A DNA stretch of 64,000 bases from CAZOOK01 sp964581385 (GCA_964581385.1 CAZOOK010000017.1:62001-126000); one strand, 5' to 3'; positions 33,905 through 44,226 are shown, counted from the first letter of the stretch. Notes: generated by a model not told the origin, from the letters alone. Translations and numbers: made by a program.

Positions 33905-35473
33905 ATGTCGATGCTCCGATTGTTAGCTGCTTTCATTCTGGCGGGCAGCGCCAGCCTCCCTGTCGGCGCTGCGGGTGCGCCGCGGGAAGCCGCCCCAACG
34001 TCAGGCACTGCGGGTTACACGGTCCCTGTGCAGGCCACATGGCAAATTGGCGGAGCGCCAATCGCCGGACCTGATGGCGCCAGCTATCTGCCCGTTTTCA
34101 CGGCCAGTGGCGCGACCTACTTCAACGGAGCGATCGAAAGAGTTGCCCAGGATGGCAGCTCGACGGCTTTGTACACCTTCAGCCCGCTCAGCAATGCCGA
34201 TCCGGTTACCGGTATCGGATTCAACAGTGACGGCGAATATCCCGACCAGATTTTGCTGAGCAGCGACGGAAATTTTTACGGGTCGACTGAAGGCGGCGGC
34301 GCGTCGGGAGCCGGCACGGCCTTCCGTCTGACGCCAGGTGGGGTTTTCACAACCTTGCATTCCTTCGATAGCGGCCAGCTCTCTGGATATCAGATCGGCC
34401 GCAGCCTAGTACAGGGCCGTGACGGTGCTCTCTACGGGCTTACGTATGCCAGTGGTTCCGTCCCCTGGTCCGCAACTACGTTCTTCAAGCTGGCGCTTGA
34501 TGGAACCTATACGAGCATGTGCTCGTTGCCCCTTACTGGCAACGAATACGTCGGCCATCTGGTGGCGGGGAGTGACGGCAATTTTTACGGTTTGCTGGGA
34601 ACCAACGCCAATTCAACTACATTCTCCGGCTATATTTTTACCGGCGTCTTCAAACTCACTCCTAATTGCGGTTTTACGCAGATCTATTCCTCCGGGAAGG
34701 ACCTCACAACGCTCATTGATGGTGGCGACGGGAACCTGTACGCCGCCGACCTCGGTTATAGCGGCGGCTGCTGCATTGCCCAGATCGGAGCTACAAGGCT
34801 GATCCTGCGCCTGACTTCGGCGGGCATGTCGACTGTGTTTCATCAATTCCTTCCCGAAACGTACACTGATTACCAACCTGGCTATTGGAGCTGTATCAAG
34901 GGGTGCGTCTGGGTTCCGGGCAAATGGGTAGTGAACAATGTCGACAACAACGCCAATGGGAGCGCGCCAACATCCCTTATCCGCGCGGGCGACGGGAACT
35001 TGTATGGCACCACGGCGGCGCAAGGACTGAATCAATACGGTACCGTTTTTCGAATCACGCCTGACGGGAGCTTTACGACTCTTCTTTCGTTCCCGTGGGC
35101 GGTACCTGGGGGCAATTACCCGCTGTTCGAAGGTCCCGATGGCAACCCTCAAGTGCTCCTCGTGACTTCAGGAGCGATCGAGTTTTTCAGGCTCATACCG
35201 GACGCGCCGCTTATCACCAGCATTTCGTTCAGTCGTCCGACGGTCAATCTTTGGCAGCCAACGGTTCTGAGCTGGGCATTCACGAACGCGCAATCCTGCA
35301 CGTTGATCGGCGATGTTCCAGGTGTATCAGGCACAGTGAGCGCCAGCGATAGCAAGACGGTGCGGCTTAACAGCAAACAAAACCGGACACCGGCATCGTT
35401 TGTCGCTGGCATTCAATGCACTGCCACCGACGGCAGCGTTTCGAATGCATCAGCGACCGTTACGATCCATTAG
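33905..35473 (+). CDS. Secreted GloVer-type repeat protein
   Basis: A 522-residue protein with a signal peptide (MSMLRLLAAFILAGSASLPVGAAG). The body contains repeats of about 50-60 residues of the form LVQGRDGALYGLTYASG, SDGNFYGSTEGGG, GTAFRLTPGG and FTTLHSFD, the extracellular repeat known from Gloeobacter and Verrucomicrobia (TIGR03803-like), predicted to form a beta propeller. The C-terminal 85 residues (from about ISFSRPTVNLWQP) look like an Ig-like domain. Function is unknown; the protein is probably extracellular or periplasmic. It is flanked by the SIR2 fragment and no obvious operon partner. Confidence 0.8.
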   Translation: MSMLRLLAAFILAGSASLPVGAAGAPREAAPTSGTAGYTVPVQATWQIGGAPIAGPDGASYLPVFTASGATYFNGAIERVAQDGSSTALYTFSPLSNADPVTGIGFNSDGEYPDQILLSSDGNFYGSTEGGGASGAGTAFRLTPGGVFTTLHSFDSGQLSGYQIGRSLVQGRDGALYGLTYASGSVPWSATTFFKLALDGTYTSMCSLPLTGNEYVGHLVAGSDGNFYGLLGTNANSTTFSGYIFTGVFKLTPNCGFTQIYSSGKDLTTLIDGGDGNLYAADLGYSGGCCIAQIGATRLILRLTSAGMSTVFHQFLPETYTDYQPGYWSCIKGCVWVPGKWVVNNVDNNANGSAPTSLIRAGDGNLYGTTAAQGLNQYGTVFRITPDGSFTTLLSFPWAVPGGNYPLFEGPDGNPQVLLVTSGAIEFFRLIPDAPLITSISFSRPTVNLWQPTVLSWAFTNAQSCTLIGDVPGVSGTVSASDSKTVRLNSKQNRTPASFVAGIQCTATDGSVSNASATVTIH

Positions 35474-35693
35474 CTAGAGAACTTCGAGTGACGGCGGGCG
35501 TCCCGCTGCCAGAATCCAGCGGGTAATAATCCCGTATTGCCGCGTCTCTCAAGTACGGCCGAATGGCAGCGACAAGGGCCATCGTCTCTCAGCCCAAGTT
35601 TTCCATTACGCGTTATGACCGGGACGGATGCGGCTGATCTACCTGACTGTTGTTAACGTCAGCAACATCACCGACTTCCCGATTTGCGATGAC

Positions 35694-37286
35694 TCACGGT
35701 ACCGTGAAAGCGTAGATCTGGTTGTTTGGATGGCCGATGCGCCAGTAACCGGAACCCCAGTACACGGTGCCATCGACGACTGACGGTGCGTCGATTACCG
35801 AACCGCCGCTGGCATACGTCCAGAGGACGTTGCCGTTGCTGGCATCAAGGGCGACGAAGTCCCCATCCACAGTGCCAGCGAAAAGCACGCCGTTCGCAAT
35901 GGTGACACCACCGGTGGTAATGGTCGGTTTATTCCTCTTGCCTTTAGTTGCGGGTGTCTGCCAGATCACTTTTCCCGTCGTGGCATCGAGAGCCGCCCAG
36001 GAACCACCACTCCAGCTGGTCTTGTTATCGGGGCCCAGCAGGAACTTCTGGGCTTCAAAATTAGCTTCCGCCACGTAAACGCGGTTACCGTCGGTTGCCG
36101 AGCCCCATTCGATACCGCCCTCGGCACCGGAAGGACCTGCCGGGCTGGACCAGACGACACTGCCATCGTCCGGATTGAGTGCCCAGTAAATGCCGCTTTT
36201 CTGACCGGCGCCGATCAAATGGCTGTTGATGACATTGACGCCTGCTCCGAAATCCAAATCAACATTGTTGCCTTTCACTGGGCACCGCGCGGAATTGCTC
36301 GTATCCGTCACAGAAGATTTCGGCAGACCGCACAAGACGTTCCACACGTCCACCCCCTGCATGCGGTGATTCCACTTCATTTTGCCGGTCTGCAGATCAT
36401 AGGCCACCACCGCATCGATACTGTCCTCCGCCGCCAGACAGGCAGTCTTCTGATCCTGATTCGTCGTGCTGTTGATGCAAGTGACGACATCGGCGGGCAC
36501 GCTGTAGTTGTCACCCGTCGTCACGTACAAGGAACCGCGCGCTGCATCGATTACGGGGTTGCTGCTCCATACGGCACCGCCTGTGTAACCGTCCGGAACG
36601 GTCGGCGTCTGCCACAAAATTTTGCCGGTCGCCAGATCGAGCGCCGCAACGCTGCCGCGAAACGACAGACCTTTCCGCCCATGAAATAGAATTGTGACTT
36701 CTTCGAGCGAAGAAACTCCGACGTAGACGCGATTGTTGTAGATAACCGGTGAACTGGTAATGACGCCTTTGGTGGAGCCGTAAGCATTCAGATCCGTTAC
36801 CCATGCCTTGGACGCATCACTTTTATTGATTGCGATCACGGTCGGGCCGGATTGATCCCCGACTACAAGCAGCGAATCGCTGATAGCCGGGCTGTTGCGC
36901 GACAACGAACTGCGATTCTTGGTGTACTCGGTCAGATTGTGCGACCAAACCAAAGTGCCGTCAGCGCGATTCAATTTGTATATGTAGCCCTTCCAATCGG
37001 TGGCGTAGACATTGGCGCCATCGACGGTCGGTGTGGATGAAACCGAAGCCTGAGTGCTGTAGACCCAAAGCGGTTTGAGGTTCGGGACCGTAGCAGGGCT
37101 CAGCTTGGTTTCCCCCGCGGCGTAGTTCTGATTCAACACACCGCCGCCCCAAGACGGCCATTGCAGGGAGCCGCTGGTAGCGGCTTGCGTCTGGGCAGCG
37201 TAACCGCTCAGCGTGGTGATAACAGCGATCGCAGCCAGTTTCCGCGCGCCACGCAGAGCACGGCCTGAATGGTTCATCAAATCCAT
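35694..37286 (-). CDS. PQQ-binding beta-propeller quinoprotein, dehydrogenase-like
   Basis: A 530-residue secreted protein with a signal peptide (ending near SGYAAQTQAA) and PQQ repeats across its length: LKPLWVYSTQASVSSTPTV, GTLVWSHNL, GKILWQTP, GKMKWNHRMQ, GSVVWSSPAG and GNVLWTYASGG. It looks like a soluble PQQ-dependent dehydrogenase or polyvinyl-alcohol-dehydrogenase type quinoprotein. There is no cytochrome c CXXCH motif, so electrons would leave through a separate carrier. ATG at 37284-37286 has a GGGGAG ribosome site. The substrate cannot be predicted. Confidence 0.8.
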   Translation of the reverse strand: MDLMNHSGRALRGARKLAAIAVITTLSGYAAQTQAATSGSLQWPSWGGGVLNQNYAAGETKLSPATVPNLKPLWVYSTQASVSSTPTVDGANVYATDWKGYIYKLNRADGTLVWSHNLTEYTKNRSSLSRNSPAISDSLLVVGDQSGPTVIAINKSDASKAWVTDLNAYGSTKGVITSSPVIYNNRVYVGVSSLEEVTILFHGRKGLSFRGSVAALDLATGKILWQTPTVPDGYTGGAVWSSNPVIDAARGSLYVTTGDNYSVPADVVTCINSTTNQDQKTACLAAEDSIDAVVAYDLQTGKMKWNHRMQGVDVWNVLCGLPKSSVTDTSNSARCPVKGNNVDLDFGAGVNVINSHLIGAGQKSGIYWALNPDDGSVVWSSPAGPSGAEGGIEWGSATDGNRVYVAEANFEAQKFLLGPDNKTSWSGGSWAALDATTGKVIWQTPATKGKRNKPTITTGGVTIANGVLFAGTVDGDFVALDASNGNVLWTYASGGSVIDAPSVVDGTVYWGSGYWRIGHPNNQIYAFTVP

Positions 37287-37726
37287 TTTTTATCTCCCCT
37301 CGTCACACCGCTTATCAACATTTGTATTGGCGACTCATACAAGCTGCCTTATGCTCTCAAGCTTACCTTAAGTAAGTGCAAACCAGTCAATGGTTGGTTG
37401 CAGTGCATCAAGGCATCGCATGTACGCATTTCGGCGGAGCAGGGTTTGCGGAAGGCTGCATTCACCGCATATATGTTGATTGTATTAATATTTTTAATTA
37501 TCGAAGCGATAAAATCTCCCGCATATCCTGCGGGTTTACGCGTTCGGAGAAGCACAGGCCGGAGCCAGAGACGCGTAATTCTCTGAAGTAGATGGGCAGC
37601 AGAGCGTGCGTCTCCGTGTCCTAAAATTCCAGTGCGGATTGGGTGCTATTGAATCTGCTGCCGCCCGATCAGTGCGGCTGACAATTACGCTGCGTTTCCC
37701 GCGCAGGTTTGATGGAAAATGACGAT
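37287..37726. other. Non-coding 440-base gap, AT-rich in its middle
   Basis: The gap is flanked by divergent genes (the quinoprotein on the minus strand and dinB on the plus strand). Bases 37470-37520 are strikingly AT-rich (TATTAATATTTTTAATTA) compared with the rest of the window, and a CCCGCA/TGCGGG hairpin lies near 37517-37536. The frames seen in this gap lack ribosome sites and family features. It may hold both promoters, but I recognise no LexA box before dinB. Confidence 0.45.
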
Positions 37727-38788
37727 ATGCGCAAGATCGTCCACGTCGACCTCGATGCCTTCTATGCTTCAGTGGAGCAGCGGGATGATCCCTCATTGCG
37801 GGGCAGGCCTGTGGTCGTCGCCTGGCGCGGAAACCGGTCAGTCGTGTGTGCCGCCTCCTATGAGGCCCGCCGTTATGGGATTCATTCAGCGATGCCAGCG
37901 GTGCGCGCTGAACGCCTCTGTCCGGACGCCGTATTCGTACCCCCTGACTTTAGTCGCTACAGAGCAGCGTCACGGGCAGTGAGAGAAATCCTCTTGCGCC
38001 AGACCGATTTGGTCGAGCCGCTCTCCCTTGACGAGGCCTACTTAGACGTCACGCACCCAAAATCCGGCACGGACAGCGCCACGGCGATCGCAACGAAGGT
38101 TCGGCAGGAGATTCGCAACGAGCTTCATCTCACGGCGTCGGCCGGCATCGCTCCGAACAAATTTCTGGCAAAGATCGCTTCGGACCTTAACAAGCCAAAT
38201 GGCCAGTTTGTGGTTCGACCCGCGGATGTCGAATCCTTTCTCGATGGTCTCGACGTGCATCGAATTCCGGGCGTCGGCAAGGTGAACGGCGCGCGCCTCG
38301 AACAACTCGGAATAAAGACTGTGGGCCAACTGCGAGAGGTTGCTGTCTCCGAGTTGGAAAAATTGTTCGGCAAGTATGGTCTGCGCCTGGCTGAACTCGC
38401 CCGCGGCGTCGATGAGCGGCCGGTTGTTCCCAATCGCCCGACCCAGTCCATCTCAGCCGAGGACACCTTCGAAACCGACGTCCCGTTGCACGAAACCGAA
38501 GCGGCGATCCGCCGTCTCGCGGCAAAAACCTGGAGCGCGTCTCGCAAAGAAACACGCGTGGGACGTACAGTGATCCTCAAGTTGAAGACTTCGGATTTTC
38601 AGGTGCTGACCAGGAGCATAACGCCGCCCGCGCCTCCTGCATCCCTTGAAGAATTAATCTGCATAGCGCTCCAGCTGCGCGAGCGGGTTTCCGAGAACGA
38701 CAAACTTTTGTATCGATTGGTTGGAGTCGGCCTTGGTAATTTTCACGAACCCGAAATGCTAAACGGGAGTCAGCAATCTCTCCTCTGA
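37727..38788 (+). CDS. dinB: DNA polymerase IV (DinB)
   Basis: A 353-residue Y-family translesion polymerase. The start MRKIVHVDLDAFYASVEQ with catalytic Asp8 and the LDEAYLDV site (Asp102, Glu103) are intact, as is the ASAGIAPNKFLAKIASDLNKPNG palm segment and helix-hairpin-helix GIPGVGKVNG-type region (HRIPGVGKVNGARLEQLG). The C-terminal little finger is complete. I use ATG 37727, where E. coli DinB also begins; ATG 37712 is an in-frame alternative. It lacks a C-terminal beta-clamp motif that I can name with certainty. Confidence 0.95.
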   Translation: MRKIVHVDLDAFYASVEQRDDPSLRGRPVVVAWRGNRSVVCAASYEARRYGIHSAMPAVRAERLCPDAVFVPPDFSRYRAASRAVREILLRQTDLVEPLSLDEAYLDVTHPKSGTDSATAIATKVRQEIRNELHLTASAGIAPNKFLAKIASDLNKPNGQFVVRPADVESFLDGLDVHRIPGVGKVNGARLEQLGIKTVGQLREVAVSELEKLFGKYGLRLAELARGVDERPVVPNRPTQSISAEDTFETDVPLHETEAAIRRLAAKTWSASRKETRVGRTVILKLKTSDFQVLTRSITPPAPPASLEELICIALQLRERVSENDKLLYRLVGVGLGNFHEPEMLNGSQQSLL

Positions 38789-38842
38789 CATCATTTAGCG
38801 AAGCCGCAAACCCCAGTTTGGGATAGTCACCAACGGGATCAA

Positions 38843-40213
38843 TCAGGGCCCCGCGAAGAGCGCTCCTTCGATGTGATCGCCACCGCCTGCATATCCTGAG
38901 TGCACCCACGTCGCGACGAGGTTGCCGCTGGCGTCGACACCGATGCCGCCGAATTGATCGAACGCGGCAATGTCGATGATGAATTGTCCGCCCAATGCCC
39001 AACCCTCCGGTGTGAAAAATTCACCGTACATGGCGTCGATAACTCTTCCTGCTTCGAATAGGCTGGTACCCCACGACACTGCGAAGTTGCCGTTTCGATC
39101 CATGGCAACGGCGTCGGCGTCGGGCAGTTCAGGGGCGGGTGGCCCGGGTGGTGGAATGGGAGCCGATTGCCAAACAAGGAACGAATCGCCTGTGACAGTG
39201 CCTCCCGCCGAGTAAAGCCGTGCATAGACTCCTTCGTTTGCGATCGGTGCGGGAGTCGGCCAGCCGATCCAGGTGACGACGAAATTGCCGGCGCCATCCA
39301 TTGCCACCGATGGTTCCTGCGCATAGAGGCCTGGCTCGGATATCCGGAAGGAATCCGCTACCGGCCCGCCATCCGGAGCGAACAGCCGGCCATAGAGAGC
39401 AAAGCGGTTCTGCGCTCGCTCGTTTACCCAGACGAAAGCCAAGTCACCGGAGGGATCCATCGCCATTCTCGGAGTGAAATCGAAATCGGTACCGACAACG
39501 GGAGTCCCGGTCTGCACGGAGAACGACTTCGCTTTTGGTGTTCCGTCGGCGTTGTAGAGGCGCGCATGGATAGATTGGAGCATTAGAGGCTGCGACGAGC
39601 TTGGGCTCATGCTCTGGCCAGTCGCCTGCAGAGTTACAAGGTGACTCCAACCCACCGCGAAGTTTCCGGCGGTGTCCATCACGACATTCGGTGCAAGCGC
39701 TGAGGTGATTGACCCGCTGGCGGGTGTGATGGCGGTGACATCGATCATATCGCCGTGAAGAGTGCCCGCGATATCGTAGCGTTGCGCATAGAGATGGGAA
39801 CGCGAATCGGTACTGCTCACCGCAGTCCATACCACCACGAAATTTCCACTGTCGTCGATGGCGACCGCATGCGTCGTCGGCGGAGTTGCCGACACTACGA
39901 ACTGCGCGGACAACGGGGTGCCGTCTCCAGCGAAGGCGCGTGCATAAATTCCCGCAATGTCACCTGGAAAATTGACATCCTGAAAATCGTGATACCAGAC
40001 CACCACGAAATCGCCCGAAGCGTCACGTGCGATGACAGGCTTTCCGTCGATATCGCTGCCATCCGTCGGAGAGACCGTATTGCTTACCGCAAATGGCGGC
40101 CCCAGCGGAGCACCGGGCTGTGCGGACACCGAGAAGCTCGATGCGGAAAGGACGAGAAGGCAAGTGGCGAGCGTCGCTCGGCGTAAATAGATGGTGAGTG
40201 CGAAAGCGTTCAC
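38843..40213 (-). CDS. Secreted repeat protein, predicted beta propeller
   Basis: A 456-residue protein with an N-terminal signal (hydrophobic core ATLATCLLVLSASSFSVSA). The body carries seven or so repeats of about 55 residues with VAMDxxGNFVVVW and IYARxFxxDGTPL (for example DASGDFVVVWYHDF, DGAGNFVVTWIGWP, VDASGNLVATWVHS). Repeats of this kind are common in secreted proteins of environmental bacteria, function unknown. It probably folds as a propeller. It is independent of the neighbours on the basis of spacing (270 bases to the next minus-strand gene). Confidence 0.7.
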   Translation of the reverse strand: MNAFALTIYLRRATLATCLLVLSASSFSVSAQPGAPLGPPFAVSNTVSPTDGSDIDGKPVIARDASGDFVVVWYHDFQDVNFPGDIAGIYARAFAGDGTPLSAQFVVSATPPTTHAVAIDDSGNFVVVWTAVSSTDSRSHLYAQRYDIAGTLHGDMIDVTAITPASGSITSALAPNVVMDTAGNFAVGWSHLVTLQATGQSMSPSSSQPLMLQSIHARLYNADGTPKAKSFSVQTGTPVVGTDFDFTPRMAMDPSGDLAFVWVNERAQNRFALYGRLFAPDGGPVADSFRISEPGLYAQEPSVAMDGAGNFVVTWIGWPTPAPIANEGVYARLYSAGGTVTGDSFLVWQSAPIPPPGPPAPELPDADAVAMDRNGNFAVSWGTSLFEAGRVIDAMYGEFFTPEGWALGGQFIIDIAAFDQFGGIGVDASGNLVATWVHSGYAGGGDHIEGALFAGP

Positions 40214-40487
40214 TGAGATTCCTCCCTGAATCTAGATGTTCGCTCTGAATACGCCGTCTTCGATCAAGGCACACGCGACGAACGAACGTGAGCCAAGATC
40301 GGAAATATGGCGTTGTGGGCATTAATGTCCGCTTAATGCCGAACGTGATCAGCAGCGGACCTCGGCGTGGCATCCGTGTTACCGCTACCGTCACGCGACT
40401 CCGTTCGCACGGAATCGCGTGACGGCCATAGATGACGAGTGCAGATTGGCAGATTGGTAGCGCGCCTGAATGGAGCGCTGCCTGATA

Positions 40488-41780
40488 TCAGGGACCCGCA
40501 GACAGCTTCAAAGCGACGGTGGACGGTCCCGCCTGCTGATAGTAGTTACTGTCGAAGTCGGAGGCGTTGACGGTGACTGTTGATGCTCCGCCGTGGAATC
40601 CATTCGGCGCAAGGTTGATGTCGAGCGTCGTGTTACCGGAGCCGGACGAACACGGCGCGGTGCCATTGCCGGAGACCGTGTTGGCGCCCTGCGCGACAGT
40701 CACTGCGAGGTTGATTGATGGGATCGCCGCCTGACAGGTCACATGGGCGGTGACGACGACGTGGGTTTGCAACTGGTAGCCGACGTCCGGGATCAACACC
40801 CAGCGGCGATACAGCTTGCCCGTCGGTGACACCGAAACGGTGCCACCGGTCGGTGCCGGCGCCGGTCGCACGGCCAACTGAGCGGGCATCGAGTCCAGAT
40901 GCTCGTAGCTGGATGCAAACTCCACCTTGTACGTGACGCCAGCCTGCGTGGAGAAGCGCGTCGCGCCGGTCTTGTGCTTGCCGCTGAAACTGTTCGCGAC
41001 CAGCACCGCGTTGTCGATGTCGCCGGTCATGACTTGTACGATCGGAGCGTCGAAGACGCCGGTGAACAGTGCGTCGACTTCTTCCGCCGTCGTGGCGGTG
41101 AACTGGTACCAGAGTGTGTCGCCAAACGGATAGCAGAACGTGATGCCGCCGCTGGTGTTGCAATAGGTCAGCGGATCGTAGGTGTCATCGCCCTCGGCGG
41201 CGCCGACGTCGGCCGTCGTCGACCAGGGCAGACCCGGAATCTGTCCGGCGTACCAGAACAGGTCATTGAGCGGCGGGATTGCCGAGGTCGGATTGACGTA
41301 GGCGTGCGGGTTGACGTTCAGGTTGAGCTGCGACTCGCCATTGGCGACAGGCGAGTAGACCTCGAAGTAATAAGTGGTGCCGGCACTGGCTTGGAATTCC
41401 ACTTCATGCGCATCGGCATTGCATTGCACGAGCGATAGCGCGCCCGGCGCGCCGGACCATACCGACATGCGTGGACGCTGGGCAGTCTCGCTGCTGATGT
41501 TCGCTTCGATGAACTGGCTGACCGGCGAGGTGTATCTGTACCAGACCGACTGATACACCGGCGCACCGCAGCTTGGATCGGTAGCCGCTGCAGTGGCACC
41601 GACTACACTGAAATTAAGCGCCGTGCCTTGAACATTGAGCGCAATGGCGTTGGCGATATCGTCGTTGGGAGGAGCCGCGTTCGCCACTCCTGGAATGCAG
41701 ACAACGGCTGCCAGCAGCGTGCTGGCAATTCCCCAAAGCGTGTTTCTGTAAGAATTTCCTGACGTCCCGAACATTTTCAT
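40488..41780 (-). CDS. Secreted protein of unknown function
   Basis: A 430-residue protein with a signal peptide ending near VANAAPPNDD. The N-terminal domain (about 35-150) is of a type repeated in many secreted proteins: PPNDDIANAIAL, a Cys pair region, SVWYRYTSPVSQFIEANIS and YYFEVYSP. A second similar unit starts near PPLNDLFWYAGQIPG (about 165-290) with DTLWYQFTATTAEEVDALF. The C-terminal part is a beta-rich domain with two Cys. I do not know a function. It is preceded by a 130-base gap and no operon partner. Confidence 0.7.
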   Translation of the reverse strand: MKMFGTSGNSYRNTLWGIASTLLAAVVCIPGVANAAPPNDDIANAIALNVQGTALNFSVVGATAAATDPSCGAPVYQSVWYRYTSPVSQFIEANISSETAQRPRMSVWSGAPGALSLVQCNADAHEVEFQASAGTTYYFEVYSPVANGESQLNLNVNPHAYVNPTSAIPPLNDLFWYAGQIPGLPWSTTADVGAAEGDDTYDPLTYCNTSGGITFCYPFGDTLWYQFTATTAEEVDALFTGVFDAPIVQVMTGDIDNAVLVANSFSGKHKTGATRFSTQAGVTYKVEFASSYEHLDSMPAQLAVRPAPAPTGGTVSVSPTGKLYRRWVLIPDVGYQLQTHVVVTAHVTCQAAIPSINLAVTVAQGANTVSGNGTAPCSSGSGNTTLDINLAPNGFHGGASTVTVNASDFDSNYYQQAGPSTVALKLSAGP

Positions 41781-42112
41781 CTCCTGAATACGGCTACTGA
41801 ATAGACTAATCCCAGACTAGGATTTTGCTTTATTCCCCACGGCTCCGCATCGCAATACCTCAGCTCTGATAACGGATTACGGTAGCCAAACACGCCACGG
41901 GCTCGATGCCTTCCGGTATGAAAGGCATCACCAAGGGGTGTCGCAGAGAACGGCTGGACTGGAGCGGCGGGAGGCAACCTTGCTACGATGTCCCTGTTTA
42001 CACATCAGTGGTGTTCATCAATAAGAACAAGCGGGAAGTTCAAGCGCATCGTGGCGCCACATCATCCGCTGGCGGCGGCACCACAATAATCAATTACTTG
42101 CTGAGGATTGCA

Positions 42113-43192
42113 ATGAGCCAACTCCCTAACAACAGGCCGCAAGGCTCACCGCGGCCGTACCGGGTCGTCCAATGGGCCACTGGCAATATCGGCACTCGCG
42201 CGCTGCGAGCCGTCATCGAACATCCGAACATGAGTTTGGCGGGCCTGTACGTCCACTCCGAAGCCAAGGTGGGGCGCGACGCCGGCGAATTCTGCGGACT
42301 CGGCAAGGTTGGCGTGACTGCCACACATGATATCGACGAGATTCTCAGCCTCGGCGCCGACTGCGTGCTGTACATGCAGCAAGGGTGCAACTTCGATGAC
42401 ATCTGCCGGCTGCTGGCCGGAGGTTTGAACATCGTCACCACGCGCAGCGAGCTTCAGAATCCGGCGAACCTCGATCCGGCGATACGCGCTCAATTGGAAG
42501 ACGCCTGCCGCCGCGGCAACACCTCAATCCATGCTACCGGCAGCAGTCCCGGCTTCATTACCGAAGCGATGCCGCTGGTGCTGACTTCAATCCAGCGACG
42601 CCTCGACCGCCTCAACATCAACGAATACGCGGATCTTTCACCGCGCAATTCGCCCGAGTTGATATTTGGCGTGATGGGATTCGGACAGCCTTCAATTGCG
42701 CAGGCCAATGAAGGACGTGCGCATCATCTGCGCGAAGCCTTCGGTCCGTCGCTCCGACTCGTGGCCGATGCCGTGGGCCTGCCCTTGGACGCCATCGAAG
42801 CGCATGGAGAGACGAAGGTTGCGCGCCGCAGCACGCGCATCGCTGCCGGCACGATCGAAGCAGGCACCGTGGCCGCTCAGCGAACGACGATCTCCGGCAT
42901 GCGCAAGGGCAAAATCCTGCTGAACTTCGTCGCCACCTGGTATTGCACCACCGACATCGACGCCGACTGGAACCTGCGCTCGAACGGCTGGCACATAACC
43001 GTCGATGGCGACGCACCACTGGATGTCAGCATCCAAATGCCGGTGCCCGCCGACCGCTGGCCCGCCATCTCGCCGGGTTATACGGCGCACCGCGCGGTCA
43101 ACGCCATTCCTTACGTCTGCGCCGCGCCGGCGGGGATTCGTACGACAGTTGATCTTCCCCAAATCATTGCTGACTTGCGGGAGCCAATATAA
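42113..43192 (+). CDS. Dihydrodipicolinate-reductase-like NAD(P)-dependent oxidoreductase
   Basis: A 359-residue protein. The N-terminal Rossmann domain reads YRVVQWATGNIGTRALRAVIEHPNMSLAGLYVH, typical of the DapB-like N-domain family that includes 2,4-diaminopentanoate dehydrogenase and related proteins of steroid or lipid loci. The middle contains TGSSPGFITEAMPLVLTS and SPRNSPELIFGVMGFG. ATG 42113 is supported by a GAGG at 42103; the open frame extends upstream to 41906 without homology. The substrate is unknown. Divergent from the secreted protein. Confidence 0.75.
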   Translation: MSQLPNNRPQGSPRPYRVVQWATGNIGTRALRAVIEHPNMSLAGLYVHSEAKVGRDAGEFCGLGKVGVTATHDIDEILSLGADCVLYMQQGCNFDDICRLLAGGLNIVTTRSELQNPANLDPAIRAQLEDACRRGNTSIHATGSSPGFITEAMPLVLTSIQRRLDRLNINEYADLSPRNSPELIFGVMGFGQPSIAQANEGRAHHLREAFGPSLRLVADAVGLPLDAIEAHGETKVARRSTRIAAGTIEAGTVAAQRTTISGMRKGKILLNFVATWYCTTDIDADWNLRSNGWHITVDGDAPLDVSIQMPVPADRWPAISPGYTAHRAVNAIPYVCAAPAGIRTTVDLPQIIADLREPI

Positions 43193-43283
43193 CGAGTGTA
43201 GATGGATCGAAGATGCCAACGGTCACCGATGAGCGTCACCCTTGTCCTCGAACTTTTGTTACTCATACTCCCGACTGCTCAGT

Positions 43284-43921
43284 TCAAAGGACCCCGCGAT
43301 ACTCTACCGGGCTGACGTCGTAGCCAATATCCACTCTAACGGCATTCAATAGACTCAGAATATGTCTTCTAGTCCGATTCCAGTCATAGGGAAGTGATCC
43401 ACCTGCTACTTGGATGACGTCGTCGAACAATGCATCTGCTGCATCCATCACGCTTTGAGGTGCAAGCATCGCAAGGTAACCATAGGCACGCATGCGTCCC
43501 CGATTAAACTGGTCCATACGCCGCGCTGCTTCTTCCGCTGGAAATTGCCCCATATGATGGAGATCAAGATCACTCAGAATTTCAGACACTACATCCACAA
43601 CTAAACGATATATCTTTATTTTGTCGTCGTGACCTGATAGGTGCTTAGCCTTGGCCACTTCTAAGGCCGTTTTCAGCTCCGACAACGCCGCTTCGTTTGT
43701 CTTTGCAAGCTTGGCTCTTAGGCTTTCGAGCTTTTCCTCTTGATCAGCTCTCTCTCTCTGGCCATGAGGCGATCAGCCCAAACCTTTCCGAGCCACGCAG
43801 AAAAAGAGGCGACAACTGCGCCGCCGCCCCCAAGAGCAACGAGCACTGCTGACGCAATCTCGAAAGCATCACGTGTATTTACATAACAGCCTTTAAGGAA
43901 GCCGTGAAAAACCCATGACAA
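43284..43921 (-). pseudogene. Membrane-anchored coiled-coil protein, frameshifted at an AG tract
   Basis: Two frames read as one protein. The first (43921 down to 43718) encodes a transmembrane helix (AFEIASAVLVALGGGGAVVASFSAWLGKVWADRL) and begins a charged helix. It then stops soon after (AG)6, seen as CT at 43748-43759. Removing one AG unit would continue as RADQEEKLESLRAKLAKTNE directly into the second frame (43685 down to 43284), which continues the coiled coil and a helical domain. The intact protein would be about 210 residues, function unknown. It may be a sequencing error, a recent pseudogene or a slippage switch. Confidence 0.7.
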
Positions 43922-44226
43922 GAGTCTACCTTGCCGGCATGTGGCTTACGACGCTTTGGCCAGCAACGGGACGCTCTCGCTCCTGCGCTGGCTTCGGAAT
44001 CGATGTGGCGCGGTCCTCCGTTATCCACGTCTCCATCGATGTCTGAGATTGTGGTCGGCGTATTTCGAAGCGTAAATTTCAACGCTTGCACGGCCGGAAT
44101 TGAGTCGGTCCGTTCCGATTTTCCGATCAGGATTTGACCGACGCGCCCGCACGCCATTGCCATGTCCGCTAAAATCGCTGTTCTGTCGCAACCGCGATTT
44201 TGCAGGCGGCTTAGCCGCTTACGACA
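43922..44226. other. Gap before metZ, no gene recognised
   Basis: About 305 bases between the broken membrane gene and metZ. Short frames here lack ribosome sites and family features. TAAAAT near 44170 could be a -10 element for metZ, without a good -35. An imperfect hairpin (GCAGGCGGCTTAGCCGC) lies near 44201-44217, just before the start codon. Confidence 0.3.
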
